A stretch of DNA of 64,000 bases from Streptomyces sp. NBC_01317 (lineage in GTDB: Bacteria > Actinomycetota > Actinomycetes > Streptomycetales > Streptomycetaceae). The notes under the pieces are model-generated. The model made no database searches. It was not told the origin of the DNA and saw only the letters and a list, made by a program, of their open reading frames with translations. Within the stretch, counting starts at the first letter, position 1. Every line of letters starts with the position of its first letter. The translations under genes were made by a program, and so were the position numbers. The stretch lies in contig NZ_CP108393.1 in the NCBI RefSeq assembly GCF_035961655.1, positions 3,207,501 through 3,271,500 on the forward strand. The letters run 5' to 3'. Positions 50,345-60,242 of the stretch are shown here, piece after piece.

Positions 50345-51847
50345 TCACGGCAGCGCGCGGCACAGCGCGTCCAGCGCGCCCGCCCACGCGCTGACCGGCG
50401 GTGTTCCGTAACCGACGACCAGCGCGTCCGGTCCCGGCTCCGCCGTCTCGTGGCGAAAACGCGCCAGACCGCTGACCGCGAGTCCCTGCCAGGCCGCCGC
50501 CTCGATCACGGACCGTTCGGTGCCGGCGGGAAGCTCGACCACGGCGTGCAGCCCGGCGGCGATGCCCGTCACCCGGATGTCGGGCCGCCCGGCGAGCGCC
50601 TCCACGAGCTGGTCGCGGCGGCGCCGGTAGCGCAGCCGCATGAAGCGGACATGACGGTCGTACGCGCCCGAGGCGATGAACTCCGCGAGCGTGAGCTGGT
50701 CCAGCGCGCTCGACGCCCAGTCCACCTCCCCCTTCGCCGCGGTCACCTCCGCCACCAGCCCCTCGGGGAGCACCATCCAGCCGAGCCGCAGCCCCGGCGC
50801 CAGGGACTTGCTCGCGGTGCCGAGGTAGACCACCCGCTCCGGATCGAGGCCTTGGAGGGCGCCGACGGGCTGGCGGTCGTAGCGGAATTCTCCGTCGTAG
50901 TCGTCTTCCAGGATCAGCCCGTCGGTCGCGCGCGCCCAGTCGACGGCGGCGGCGCGCCGGTCGGGGTGGAGCGCGACCCCGGTCGGGAACTGGTGCGCCG
51001 GGGTCAGCAGCACCGCCCCGGCGCCCCGTACACCCGCCAGCTCCCCGGTCCGGGTGCCGTACCCGTCCAGCGGCAGCGCGGGGGTGCGGAGGCCCGCGTC
51101 CGTCAACACCTTCCGGTGCTGACGCAGGCCGTACGACTCGACGGCCACCGCGCGCACCCGGCGCGCCCTGAGGACCGTGCCCAGCAGCGTCAGCCCGTGG
51201 AAGAAGCCGGAGCAGATGACGATCCGTTCGGGGGCCGCGTACACCCCGCGTGCCCGGGCCAGGTAGTCGGCGAGGACGGTACGCAGTTCGGCCAGGCCGG
51301 CCGGGTCGCCGTACCCGAACGCCTCGTGGGGCGCGTCGGTCAGCGCCCGGCGCGCGGCCCTGAGCCACTGCGCGCGGGGGAATCCGGCGAGGTCGGGGGC
51401 GCCGGGCATCAGGCTGTACGTGGCCCTGCGGTGGGCGGGGCGGGTCCTGGGCGCGGCGGGTGCGGGGGTACGGGGCGCGGCGCGGCGGGCCACGCGGGTG
51501 CCCGAGCCCTGCTGGGCGGTGAGCCAGCCCTCGGCGACCAGCTCGGCGTAGGCGTCGGCGACGGTGTTCCGCGCGATGCCGAGGTCGGCGGCGAGGGAGC
51601 GGGAGGAGGGCAGCCGGATGCCGGGGGCGAGCCGGCCGGTGCGTACGGCTTCGCGCAGGGCGTCCATGAGGCCGGTACGCAGTCCGGGGCCGCGCAGCTC
51701 CAGGTGGAGGTCGGTGCCCAGGACGGTGCGGTGGTCCGGTGGGGTGCGGTGGTCGGGGGTGTGGTCGCCCGGGATGTGATCGCCCGGTGTGTCGCGCGCC
51801 TCGCCGGGCTCCTCGCCGGGTGTCGTATTGGCCCAGGAATCCGTCAT
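50345..51847 (-). CDS. MocR/PdxR-type regulator (GntR helix-turn-helix plus aminotransferase domain)
   Basis: 500 residues. Residues 44-115 are a GntR winged helix (LREAVRTGRLAPGIRLPSSR, SLAADLGIARNTVADAYAEL). Residues 140-495 are a fold-type I aminotransferase domain used as sensor: AFGYGDPAGLAELRTVLADY, EDDYDGEFRYDRQPVGALQG and YLGTASKSLAPGLRLGWMV with the PLP Lys. MocR proteins activate or repress pyridoxal or amino-acid genes in response to PLP compounds. Divergent from the AhpD-like gene 47 bases away, which is probably its target. N-terminal 43 residues are a His/Pro/Asp-rich repeat (DHIPGDHTPDHRTPPDHRT). Confidence 0.9.
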   Translation of the reverse strand: MTDSWANTTPGEEPGEARDTPGDHIPGDHTPDHRTPPDHRTVLGTDLHLELRGPGLRTGLMDALREAVRTGRLAPGIRLPSSRSLAADLGIARNTVADAYAELVAEGWLTAQQGSGTRVARRAAPRTPAPAAPRTRPAHRRATYSLMPGAPDLAGFPRAQWLRAARRALTDAPHEAFGYGDPAGLAELRTVLADYLARARGVYAAPERIVICSGFFHGLTLLGTVLRARRVRAVAVESYGLRQHRKVLTDAGLRTPALPLDGYGTRTGELAGVRGAGAVLLTPAHQFPTGVALHPDRRAAAVDWARATDGLILEDDYDGEFRYDRQPVGALQGLDPERVVYLGTASKSLAPGLRLGWMVLPEGLVAEVTAAKGEVDWASSALDQLTLAEFIASGAYDRHVRFMRLRYRRRRDQLVEALAGRPDIRVTGIAAGLHAVVELPAGTERSVIEAAAWQGLAVSGLARFRHETAEPGPDALVVGYGTPPVSAWAGALDALCRALP

Positions 51848-51894
51848 GGAAGTGGACCATACGCCTGTGCCACCGGTTGCCTATCGTCGGTGGC
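51848..51894. promoter_or_regulatory. Compact divergent promoter, MocR / AhpD-like gene
   Basis: Only 47 bases separate the two ATGs. AGTGGACCAT (51851-51860) resembles the half-site reported for MocR/PdxR regulators, and a related GGTGGCAT abuts the plus-strand ATG at 51895. TATCGT (51882-51887) could be a -10 placed so that the plus-strand mRNA would start at or very near the ATG; no Shine-Dalgarno is visible for that gene. Confidence 0.5.
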
Positions 51895-52416
51895 ATGACG
51901 ACGAGCGAAGCGATCAGGACCACCGCCCACACCCACACGTACGCCCCCGAGCACACCCCCCGCCTGGCCATGGCGAAGCTCGCCCCCGAGGTCTACAAGG
52001 CCATGGTCCGCCTGGACGCGGCGGCCCGGCAGGGCGTCGACCCCACCCTGCTCGAACTGGTCAAGATCCGTGCGTCGCAGATCAACCACTGCGCGTTCTG
52101 CCTCGACATGCACACGAAGGACGCGCTGGCGGCCGGGGAATCGGTGGAGCGGATCATCCAGCTGAGCGCGTGGGAGGAGTCGCGGCACTTCTACACGCCC
52201 AAGGAGATCGCGGCGATCGAACTGACCGAGGCGATCACCGTCCTGACGGACGGTTTTGTGCCGGACGCGGTGTACGAGACGGCCGCCGCCCACTTCGACG
52301 AGACCGAACTGGCCCACCTGATCGCGGCGATCACCGTGATCAACAGCTGGAACCGGTTCTCGGTGGCGACCCGGGCGGTCCCGGGGCACTACACGCCGGG
52401 CTCGCCCAAGAGCTGA
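51895..52416 (+). CDS. AhpD-like carboxymuconolactone decarboxylase-family protein
   Basis: 173 residues. The redox motif INHCAFCLDMHTKDALAAGE has the CxxC and His of AhpD-type alkylhydroperoxidases; further YKAMVRLDAAARQGVDPTLL and the C-terminal INSWNRFSVATRAVPGHYTP are typical. It probably reduces peroxides or carries disulfide chemistry. A MocR regulator is divergent and a PEP-mutase-like gene follows after 65 bases, a trio seen together in Streptomyces. The start at ATG 51895 lacks a Shine-Dalgarno, suggesting leaderless translation. Confidence 0.88.
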   Translation: MTTSEAIRTTAHTHTYAPEHTPRLAMAKLAPEVYKAMVRLDAAARQGVDPTLLELVKIRASQINHCAFCLDMHTKDALAAGESVERIIQLSAWEESRHFYTPKEIAAIELTEAITVLTDGFVPDAVYETAAAHFDETELAHLIAAITVINSWNRFSVATRAVPGHYTPGSPKS

Positions 52417-52481
52417 GCCGGCACGGACCCCCGTATCGGCGTGTCCCCGCATCCCCGCCATTCCTTGGAATACGAGCCCCG

Positions 52482-53213
52482 ATGACAGCCTCGGCCTTCC
52501 GCGCCCTGCACCACCACCGCGCCCCCGGTGACCCGCTCGTCCTGCCGGGCCCCTGGGACGCGGCCAGTGCCCGGGCGTTCGCGGACGCGGGCTTCCCGGC
52601 GCTCGCCGTGCCGAGCGCCGGGGTCGCGGCCTCGCTCGGATACGAGGACGGCGCTACCCCGGCGGACGAGATGTTCGCCGCGATCGCACGGATCACGCGC
52701 GCCGTCTCCGTACCGGTCTCGGCGGACATCGAGGACGGGTACGGTCTGCCGCCCCAGGAGCTGGTGGCCCGGCTCCTGGACGCCGGAGCCGTGGGCTGCA
52801 ACCTGGAGGACTCGTCGGGCGGTGTCCTCCAGGACGCGCGGCGGCAGGCGGACCGGCTGGCGGAGGTACGGGCGGAGGCCGGCGGCCACCTCTTCGTCAA
52901 CGCACGCGTCGACACCTTCCTCCGCGGGGTCGCCGATCCGGCCGAAGCGGTGGCGCGGGCCCGGCTGTACGTGGCGGCCGGCGCGGACTGCGTCTATCCG
53001 ATCACCGCACCGGCCAGGGCACTTGCCGCCGTACGCGCCGGGGTCGACGGACCCGTCAACGCCCTCGCGACACCGGACGGCCCCGCCGTGGCCGAGTGCG
53101 GCCGGCTCGGCGCGACCCGCGTCACCTTCGGCCCGGGGTTCCAGCGCCGGGCGATGACGGCGGTCCGGGCGATCGCGGACCAACTCCGGGGCCGGGACGT
53201 GTCCGGGGGCTGA
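52482..53213 (+). CDS. Isocitrate lyase/PEP mutase superfamily protein
   Basis: 243 residues. TIM-barrel C-C lyase family: PWDAASARAFADAGFPALAV, VPVSADIEDGYGLPPQEL (metal-binding Asp/Glu), GAVGCNLEDSSGG, LFVNARVDTFLRG and GADCVYPI. Members cleave or isomerise 2-oxoacid-type or phosphono substrates; the catalytic Cys loop of isocitrate/methylisocitrate lyase is not evident, so a carboxyvinyl or oxaloacetase-like role is possible. Start ATG 52482 with weak GGAA upstream. Co-directional with and probably co-transcribed after the AhpD-like gene. Confidence 0.85.
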   Translation: MTASAFRALHHHRAPGDPLVLPGPWDAASARAFADAGFPALAVPSAGVAASLGYEDGATPADEMFAAIARITRAVSVPVSADIEDGYGLPPQELVARLLDAGAVGCNLEDSSGGVLQDARRQADRLAEVRAEAGGHLFVNARVDTFLRGVADPAEAVARARLYVAAGADCVYPITAPARALAAVRAGVDGPVNALATPDGPAVAECGRLGATRVTFGPGFQRRAMTAVRAIADQLRGRDVSGG

Positions 53214-53368
53214 CGAAGGCGGCGACGAATGGGGTCAACTCCTGCCGTTTGGTGACCGGAAGGCTGCGGCGCGTTTTGTCGTGCCTCCGCAAGGTCGTGT
53301 TCATCGGGTGGTCGCGGACGCGGACGAGTGTTCGCGTGCTTGCCGAAACACCCCCGAAAGGAACAACG

Positions 53369-54967
53369 ATGGCCACATCGAACGATTCGGCGGACCTCCC
53401 CGACGGCCTCAGCCGCCGCCACGCGCTGGGCCTGCTGGGAACGGCCGGCGCCGGCGCCGCCGCGCTTCCGCTGCTGGGCGCCACCCCGGCCGCCGCCGAC
53501 ACCTCCTTCGGCTCCCCCGCCTTCCACCCGACGGCCGACGCGGGCGGCGCGCCGCCGGTGCAGGGCCTGCACCTGACCTTCGGGGCCGACCCCAGCAGCC
53601 AGATGGTCGTCTCCTGGCTCACCGACGGCCCGGTCAAGCGGCCCCGCGTGATGTACGGGACGCCGGAGCACGGCTTCGGTTCCAGCACGGTCGCCAGGAC
53701 CCGTACGTACACCGACGGCAAGTCCGGCCGGGTCGTGTACGTGCACCACGCGGAGCTGTCCCGCCTCAAGCCCGGTACGGACTACGTGTACATGGCCTCG
53801 CACGAGGGGGCGACCCCGGACAGCGCCGTGTTCAGGACCGCGCCGCGCGGGCGGGCCCCGCTGACCTTCACCAGCTTCGGCGACCAGTCGGCGCCGCAGG
53901 TGACCTGGTCGGCCGACGGCACCAGCGTCATGGACGCCAACTCGACCCCCGCCACCAAGGACATCGTCACGGGCATCGAGCAGGTGGCGCCCCTCTTCCA
54001 CCTGCTCAACGGCGACCTCTGCTACGCGAATCTCGACGTCGACCGCGTGCGGACCTGGAACAACTTCTTCACCAACAACACCCGTTCCGCGCGCTTCCGC
54101 GCGTGGATGCCGGCGGCCGGCAACCACGAGATCGAGAAGGCCAACGGCCCCCTCGGGCTCGGCGCGTACCAGACGTACTTCGACCTGCCCTCCACGGAGA
54201 CGGACGCCGAACTCGACAACCTCTGGTACGCGTTCACGGCCGGCTCGGTGCGGGTGATCGTGCTCCAGAACGACGACAACGCCCTCCAGGACGGCGGTGA
54301 CGTGTACATCAGCGGCTACTCCGGTGGCCGCCAGCTCGCCTTCCTGGAGAAGGAGTTGCGGGCCGCCCGCTCCTCCCGTGACATCGACTGGGTGGTCGTC
54401 GCCATGCACCAGGTGATGATCAGCTCCACCGACGCCAACGGCGCCGACCTCGGGCTGCGGCAGAAGTACGGGCCGCTGTTCGACAAGTACGGCGTCGACC
54501 TCGTCCTCTGCGGACACGAGCACAACTACGAGCGCTCCCTGGCCGTTCGCGGGGTGGTCTCCGGCAGCGAGACGCTCACGCCCAACCCGGTGTCGTCCGC
54601 GACGGACGCCATCGACACCACCCACGGCACCGTGCACATGATCCTCGGTGGCGGCGGCGTCTCCGGGACGACCAATCAGTCCTTCTTCAAGGACGGGACC
54701 GCGAAGGTGATCACGGCGGTGTCGGCGTCCGCGCCGGCCGGTTCCAAGCGCACCTCGACGTACGTCAAGGAGCAGGCCGTCTGGACGGGGGTCCGCGACG
54801 TCGACCACCCGTACGGCTTCGCGTCGTTCACCGTCGACCCCGGCCGGCACGCCGGTGACACCACGACCCTGCACGTCACGTACTACAACGTGAACAAGCC
54901 CGACGGAGACCTGTCGGTCTTCGAGAAGTTCACGCTGCACCGCAAGCGCTCCGACGGGAAGCGCTGA
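53369..54967 (+). CDS. Tat-exported purple-acid-phosphatase-like phosphoesterase
   Basis: 532 residues. Twin-arginine signal LSRRHALGLLGTAGAGAAAL to an AAA cleavage region near 43; a fibronectin-like N-terminal domain about 55-155 (GLHLTFGADPSSQMVVSWLT); and a metallophosphoesterase about 160-440 with FTSFGDQSAP, LFHLLNGDLCYANLD, MPAAGNHEIE, WVVVAMHQ and VLCGHEHNYERSL. Expected role is release of phosphate from organic esters outside the cell. GAAAGGA precedes ATG 53369. Monocistronic, ended by a strong hairpin. No clear PHO box is seen in the 155-base upstream gap. Confidence 0.88.
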   Translation: MATSNDSADLPDGLSRRHALGLLGTAGAGAAALPLLGATPAAADTSFGSPAFHPTADAGGAPPVQGLHLTFGADPSSQMVVSWLTDGPVKRPRVMYGTPEHGFGSSTVARTRTYTDGKSGRVVYVHHAELSRLKPGTDYVYMASHEGATPDSAVFRTAPRGRAPLTFTSFGDQSAPQVTWSADGTSVMDANSTPATKDIVTGIEQVAPLFHLLNGDLCYANLDVDRVRTWNNFFTNNTRSARFRAWMPAAGNHEIEKANGPLGLGAYQTYFDLPSTETDAELDNLWYAFTAGSVRVIVLQNDDNALQDGGDVYISGYSGGRQLAFLEKELRAARSSRDIDWVVVAMHQVMISSTDANGADLGLRQKYGPLFDKYGVDLVLCGHEHNYERSLAVRGVVSGSETLTPNPVSSATDAIDTTHGTVHMILGGGGVSGTTNQSFFKDGTAKVITAVSASAPAGSKRTSTYVKEQAVWTGVRDVDHPYGFASFTVDPGRHAGDTTTLHVTYYNVNKPDGDLSVFEKFTLHRKRSDGKR

Positions 54968-54988
54968 ACAGCGCGGTGACAGACCGGC

Positions 54989-55228
54989 TCAGGCCCCGGC
55001 GGCACCCACTTTTCGTACGTGGGTGCCGCCGGGGCCGAGCCGCCGGCCGTCCGCCGCGTGGATCTCGACGGGCCGCAGCGGCCGTTCCTGTACGCGGTCC
55101 GGCAGCTCGGAGTGCGCCTCCCCGCGGTCGAAGAAATGCGCCTCGCCCCACCGCCGCGGCGCGACGACCACCGGGAACAGGTCCTCACCCTTCCTCGGCC
55201 TGCTGCTCTGCGGCACGGACCGGGGCAC
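54989..55228 (-). CDS. Small uncharacterised reading frame downstream of the aldehyde dehydrogenase gene
   Basis: 79 codons from GTG 55228, only three bases after the dehydrogenase stop, with strong G/C third positions over nearly its whole length. Sequence such as GEDLFPVVVAPRRWGEAHFF and ERPLRPVEIHAADGRRLGPG matches no family I know. Its last 15 codons run through the terminator hairpin at 54992-55036, which is odd for a real gene. It may be the remnant C-terminus of a larger protein or a short co-translated peptide. Confidence 0.4.
   Translation of the reverse strand: MPRSVPQSSRPRKGEDLFPVVVAPRRWGEAHFFDRGEAHSELPDRVQERPLRPVEIHAADGRRLGPGGTHVRKVGAAGA
54992..55036. terminator. Perfect 18-bp terminator stem
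   Basis: GGCCCCGGCGGCACCCAC (54992-55009) and GTGGGTGCCGCCGGGGCC (55019-55036) with loop TTTTCGTAC, 24 bases past the phosphoesterase stop. Symmetric, so it probably also ends the minus-strand aldehyde dehydrogenase transcript. Confidence 0.9.
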
Positions 55229-55231
55229 CCA

Positions 55232-56734
55232 TCAGCCGGCGAACCAGCGCACGGGGCGTGGCGCGAGGTTCTGGTAGATGTGCTTGGCCTCGCGGTACTC
55301 GGCGAGCCCGGCCGGCCCCAGCTCCCGCCCGATCCCGGACTTGCCGAAGCCGCCCCACTCCGCCTGCGGGAGGTAGGGGTGGAAGTCGTTGATCCATACG
55401 GTCCCGTGCCGCAGCCGCCCGGCGACCCGCCGCGCCCGGCCCGGGTCGGCGCTCCAGACACCGCCGGCCAGGCCGTACTGGGTGTCGTTGGCGAGAGCCA
55501 CGGCCTCGTCCTCCGTCCGGAAGGTCTCGACGGTCAGCACGGGCCCGAAGACCTCTTCCCGTACGACCCGCATCCCGCGATGGCACTGGTCGAGGACGGT
55601 CGGCTCGTAGAAGTAGCCGTCGGCGGACCGGACACCGGAGGGCTCGGGGCGCTTGCCGCCGGAGCGCAGGACCGCGCCTTCCGCGAGCGCGGAGGCGACG
55701 TACTCCTCCGTTTTCGCCAACTGCCGGTCGGAGACGAGCGGTCCGCACTCCACGTCCTTCTCCGTGCCGCGACCGAGCCGTACGCGCTCGGCGCGCCGGG
55801 CCAGTTCACCGACGAAGCGCTCGCGTACCGACTCCTCGACGATCAGCCGTGAGCCGGCCGAGCAGACCTGGCCGCTGTGGATGAAGGCGGCGTTCAGCGC
55901 CTGGTCGACGGCGGTGTCGAAGCCCTCCTCGGTGGCGCAGGCGTCGGCGAAGACGACGTTCGGGTTCTTGCCGCCCAGCTCCAGGGCGACCTTCTTCACG
56001 CCGGGGGCCGCCGCCCGCATCACCTTCGTACCGCTGCTCAGGCCGCCGGTGAAGGAGACCAGGTCCACGTCGGGGTGTTCGGCGAGCCGGGCGCCGACCG
56101 TGGCGCCCGCGCCGGTGACCAGATTGGCGACCCCGGCGGGCAGGCCGGCCTCGGCGAGCAGGTCGATGAGGTCGACCGTCGTGAGCGGCGTGAGTTCGCT
56201 GGGCTTGACGACGAAGGTGTTGCCCGCGGCGAGGGCGGGTGCGATCTTCCAGCTGGCCTGGAGGAGCGGGTAGTTCCAGGGGGTGATCAGCGCGCAGACG
56301 CCGACGGGTTCGTGGACGACCACGCTGTGGACGGTGTCCGAACCCGCGTCCACGACCCGGCCGCCGCTCTCGTTCATCACCAGGTCGGCGAAGTAGCGGA
56401 ACGTTTCGGCGACGCAGTCGACGTCGACGCGGCCCTCCTCCAGGGTCTTCCCGGAGTCCCGGCTCTCCAGCAGCGCGACGCTCTCGCGGTTACGGATCAG
56501 CAGATCGGCGGTACGGCGCAGCAGCGCGGCCCGCTCGGCGACCGGGGTCCGGGGCCAGGAGCCCTCGTCGAACGCCGTACGCGCCGCGGCGACCGCCGCG
56601 TCCGCGTCCTCGGTCCCGCCCTCGGACACCACGGCGAGGACCGTCGCGTCGGCGGGGTCGAGGATGTCGCGTGTGGCACCGGAGACGGCTTTGCGCCACT
56701 CCCCGCCCACATGAATGGTCTGTTGTGCCGACAC
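55232..56734 (-). CDS. betB: Aldehyde dehydrogenase, betaine-aldehyde dehydrogenase type
   Basis: NAD(P)-dependent aldehyde oxidation; closest in style to betaine aldehyde dehydrogenases that make the osmoprotectant glycine betaine. 500 residues. ITPWNYPLLQASWKIAPALA, VKPSELTPLTTVDLIDLL, VSFTGGLSSGTKVM, ALELGGKNPNVVFADA (catalytic Glu), GQVCSAGSRLIVEE (nucleophilic Cys) and EEVFGPVLTVETF. GTG 56734 is the family-like start. No choline dehydrogenase or transporter gene is adjacent, so the physiological substrate is uncertain. A 21-codon open frame lies directly upstream. Confidence 0.87.
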   Translation of the reverse strand: MSAQQTIHVGGEWRKAVSGATRDILDPADATVLAVVSEGGTEDADAAVAAARTAFDEGSWPRTPVAERAALLRRTADLLIRNRESVALLESRDSGKTLEEGRVDVDCVAETFRYFADLVMNESGGRVVDAGSDTVHSVVVHEPVGVCALITPWNYPLLQASWKIAPALAAGNTFVVKPSELTPLTTVDLIDLLAEAGLPAGVANLVTGAGATVGARLAEHPDVDLVSFTGGLSSGTKVMRAAAPGVKKVALELGGKNPNVVFADACATEEGFDTAVDQALNAAFIHSGQVCSAGSRLIVEESVRERFVGELARRAERVRLGRGTEKDVECGPLVSDRQLAKTEEYVASALAEGAVLRSGGKRPEPSGVRSADGYFYEPTVLDQCHRGMRVVREEVFGPVLTVETFRTEDEAVALANDTQYGLAGGVWSADPGRARRVAGRLRHGTVWINDFHPYLPQAEWGGFGKSGIGRELGPAGLAEYREAKHIYQNLAPRPVRWFAG

Positions 56735-56752
56735 GTCGGGTCTTGCCTTCCC

Positions 56753-56818
56753 TTACAGAACGTCCTCCACCAGCGAGAACTGGCGAGCGGGGCGCCTGCC
56801 CGAAGGGGCGGTAAGCAT
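56753..56818 (-). CDS. Possible short upstream reading frame of the aldehyde dehydrogenase gene
   Basis: ATG 56818 to TAA 56753 gives a 21-residue peptide MLTAPSGRRPARQFSLVEDV plus Leu. It ends 18 bases before the dehydrogenase GTG, with the GGGAAGG of that gene right after the stop, which is the geometry of a leader peptide. Codon choice is GC-rich but the length is too short to prove coding. Confidence 0.3.
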   Translation of the reverse strand: MLTAPSGRRPARQFSLVEDVL

Positions 56819-56866
56819 GCGGTTTCCCTGTCCGAAAGTACGCGGGGTCACGTCGGGGAACGCACA

Positions 56867-56906
56867 AGGCCCCGATCCGCCCGGGTATGTCGGCGGATCG
56901 GGGCCT
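56867..56906 (-). terminator. mdh terminator
   Basis: Perfect 15-bp arms AGGCCCCGATCCGCC (56867-56881) and GGCGGATCGGGGCCT (56892-56906) with a 10-base loop, 34 bases past the mdh stop and before the aldehyde dehydrogenase leader. Confidence 0.9.
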
Positions 56907-56940
56907 GAATATGTTGACGATCAGATCGGACCAGGCCGGA

Positions 56941-58255
<1,315 letters not shown>

Positions 58256-58297
58256 AACGGCGCTCGTCCTCCCTCGGGGGAGGGGACGAGCGCCGTT
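58256..58297 (-). terminator. Terminator of the folD-DUF3017 operon
   Basis: AACGGCGCTCGTCC (58256-58269) pairs exactly with GGACGAGCGCCGTT (58284-58297); the internal TCCC/GGGA can add pairs. Located 28 bases past the DUF3017 stop. Confidence 0.9.
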
Positions 58298-58325
58298 CTC
58301 GTGCAACCGGCCGATTCATGTGCCC

Positions 58326-59069
58326 TTAGGGCACGGTCGAGTGGACGATGTCCTCCAGGAACGGGATCTCCAGCCACGGCTTGGGCTGCGTCATCAGCGC
58401 GAGCATGATGATCACCAGACCCAGCAGGCCGTACGTGACCATGTCGGTGAAGCGCGAACGCACGGCGAGCATGCCGACGGACGGCAGGACGCGGCGCAGG
58501 ACGGCGCCGCCGATCAGCGCGATGCCGATGAGGATCGTGCCGATCCGGAACGCCTCGTCGAAGGGGTGTGTGCCGACGACCAGGAGCCCGAGGCCGACGG
58601 TCCCGAGGACGCTGAGCAGCGGCCACTGCCGGGCGGGCGCGGGCGCGTCCGGGGGTGCGGCCCGGCCGCCGCCCTCGGGCCGCGCGGTGTCGGTCGTGAC
58701 GGCGGGGAAGCGGCGCGACTCGGACTCGCTGTCGGACTCCTCCGGACGGGAGTCGGCGTCCGGATCGCCACCGGACGTGGACTCGGCGGGTACGGCGACC
58801 TCGTCCGGGTCGGTGTCCGCAACCGCGTCCGCACGCGCGTCCGTACGCGCGCCCGCGCTCACACGCGGATCGACGTTCGCGTCAACATCGGGGCCCTCAC
58901 CCGCGCGCCCACCCGCGTCAAGGTCCACGCCCGCGTCAACAACGGCGTCCGGCCCCACCCCCGCGTCAGCGCCGGCCTCCGCCGCCCCCGTGGCACCCGG
59001 CTCCACGGCGACGGCCTGCCGTACACCGTTCGGTTCCGGCGTGTCACTCGCGCTCGTACCAGCACCCAT
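58326..59069 (-). CDS. DUF3017 membrane protein with long acidic N-terminus
   Basis: 247 residues. Residues 150-247 are the DUF3017 part with helices WPLLSVLGTVGLGLLVVGTH, IGTILIGIALIGGAVLRRVL and MVTYGLLGLVIIMLALMTQP. Residues 1-145 are an unusual Asp/Ala/Gly/Val-rich stretch with repeated DAG and DAD units (VVDAGVDLDAG, DPDADSRPEE), absent from most relatives, which are little more than 100 residues long. ATG 59069 is 27 bases after the folD stop, so the two form one operon, as in other Streptomyces. Function unknown; perhaps a membrane-quality or assembly factor. Confidence 0.83.
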   Translation of the reverse strand: MGAGTSASDTPEPNGVRQAVAVEPGATGAAEAGADAGVGPDAVVDAGVDLDAGGRAGEGPDVDANVDPRVSAGARTDARADAVADTDPDEVAVPAESTSGGDPDADSRPEESDSESESRRFPAVTTDTARPEGGGRAAPPDAPAPARQWPLLSVLGTVGLGLLVVGTHPFDEAFRIGTILIGIALIGGAVLRRVLPSVGMLAVRSRFTDMVTYGLLGLVIIMLALMTQPKPWLEIPFLEDIVHSTVP

Positions 59070-59096
59070 GGGTGCCCCTTTCCCGTTCGGACCCGG

Positions 59097-59957
59097 TCAG
59101 CCCGCGGCGACGGCGCGTTCGGCCGCCTCGACCACGTTGACCAGCAGCTGGGCGCGGGTCATCGGGCCGACACCGCCCGGGTTGGGCGAGATCCAGCCGG
59201 CCACCTCGGCGACCCCGGGGTGCACGTCGCCGACGATCTTGCCGTGCTCGTCCCGGCTGACGCCGACGTCGAGGACCGCCGCGCCCGGCTTCACGTCCTC
59301 GGGCTTGATGATGTGCGGCACGCCCGCCGCCGCCACGATGATGTCCGCCTGCCTGAGGTGCGCCGACAGGTCGCGGGTACCGGTGTGGCACTGCGTCACC
59401 GTCGCGTTCTCGGACTTACGGGTCAGCAGCAGCGGGATCGAACGCCCCACCGTGACGCCGCGTCCGACGACCACCACGTGCGCGCCCGCGATCTCGACGC
59501 CGTGGTGGCGCAGCAGCTGGATGATGCCGTACGGGGTGCACGGCAGCGGCCCCGTCTCGTTGAGCACCAGCCGGCCGAGGCTCATGGGGTGCAGTCCGTC
59601 CGCGTCCTTGGACGGGTCGATCAGCTCCAGGACGCGGTTGGTGTCGATGCCCTTGGGCAGCGGCAGCTGCACGATGTACCCCGTGCACTCGGGGTTGGCG
59701 TTCAGCTCCGCGACGACGGCCTCGATCTCTTCCTGGGTCGCGGTGTCGGGGAGTTCGCGCTGGATCGACGCGATGCCGACCTGCGCGCAGTCGCGGTGCT
59801 TGCCGTTCACGTACCACCGGCTGCCGGGATCGTCCCCGACCAGCAGCGTCCCCAGGCCGGGCAGGACGCCCCGCGCCGTGAGGGCCGCCACGCGGGCGGT
59901 CAGGTCGGACTTGATCGCGGCTGCGGTGGCCTTGCCATCGAGAATCTGGGCGGTCAT
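59097..59957 (-). CDS. folD: Bifunctional methylenetetrahydrofolate dehydrogenase/cyclohydrolase
   Basis: Converts methylene-THF to 10-formyl-THF, the one-carbon donor of PurN and PurH. 286 residues. [36 protein letters not shown] with the catalytic Lys, [47 protein letters not shown] and VDVHPG-like [23 protein letters not shown] 59957 has GAGGA upstream; the frame is open to 60107 but without family sequence. First gene of the folD-DUF3017 operon. Confidence 0.95.
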   Translation of the reverse strand: MTAQILDGKATAAAIKSDLTARVAALTARGVLPGLGTLLVGDDPGSRWYVNGKHRDCAQVGIASIQRELPDTATQEEIEAVVAELNANPECTGYIVQLPLPKGIDTNRVLELIDPSKDADGLHPMSLGRLVLNETGPLPCTPYGIIQLLRHHGVEIAGAHVVVVGRGVTVGRSIPLLLTRKSENATVTQCHTGTRDLSAHLRQADIIVAAAGVPHIIKPEDVKPGAAVLDVGVSRDEHGKIVGDVHPGVAEVAGWISPNPGGVGPMTRAQLLVNVVEAAERAVAAG

Positions 59958-60242
59958 GGCCCCATCCTCGCGGATGGACCCACCCCGGTTCCAATTAGGG
60001 GCCCGGTCCGGGCGCTCGCGGGGCGCGCCGGGCACGCGACCAGGGACCCACGGGGGGCAAGGAACAGCGGCGGGAGGTTGCGCTTGGACAACACCTGCAC
60101 ATAACACCTGGACAAGACGTCCCGATAAATATCACGATGACCGCGCAGAGCGCGGTACAGCGTCGGGGGGCAGACCGCTCAGTCTTGTCATGTTCCTCCG
60201 CGTGGGCCGCCGTCCCCGCACCACCAACGGAGGAAGACCGCC

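Noticed and set aside
53214..53368. PHO box before the exported phosphoesterase gene
   Set aside because: Single GTTCATC/GTCACC-like half-sites occur but no properly spaced direct repeat.
55019..56908. Plus-strand frames across the aldehyde dehydrogenase gene
   Set aside because: Antisense to a protein with all catalytic motifs; no motif of their own.
59958..60242. ZTP riboswitch before folD
   Set aside because: No pfl core in the leader although folD is a common target elsewhere.
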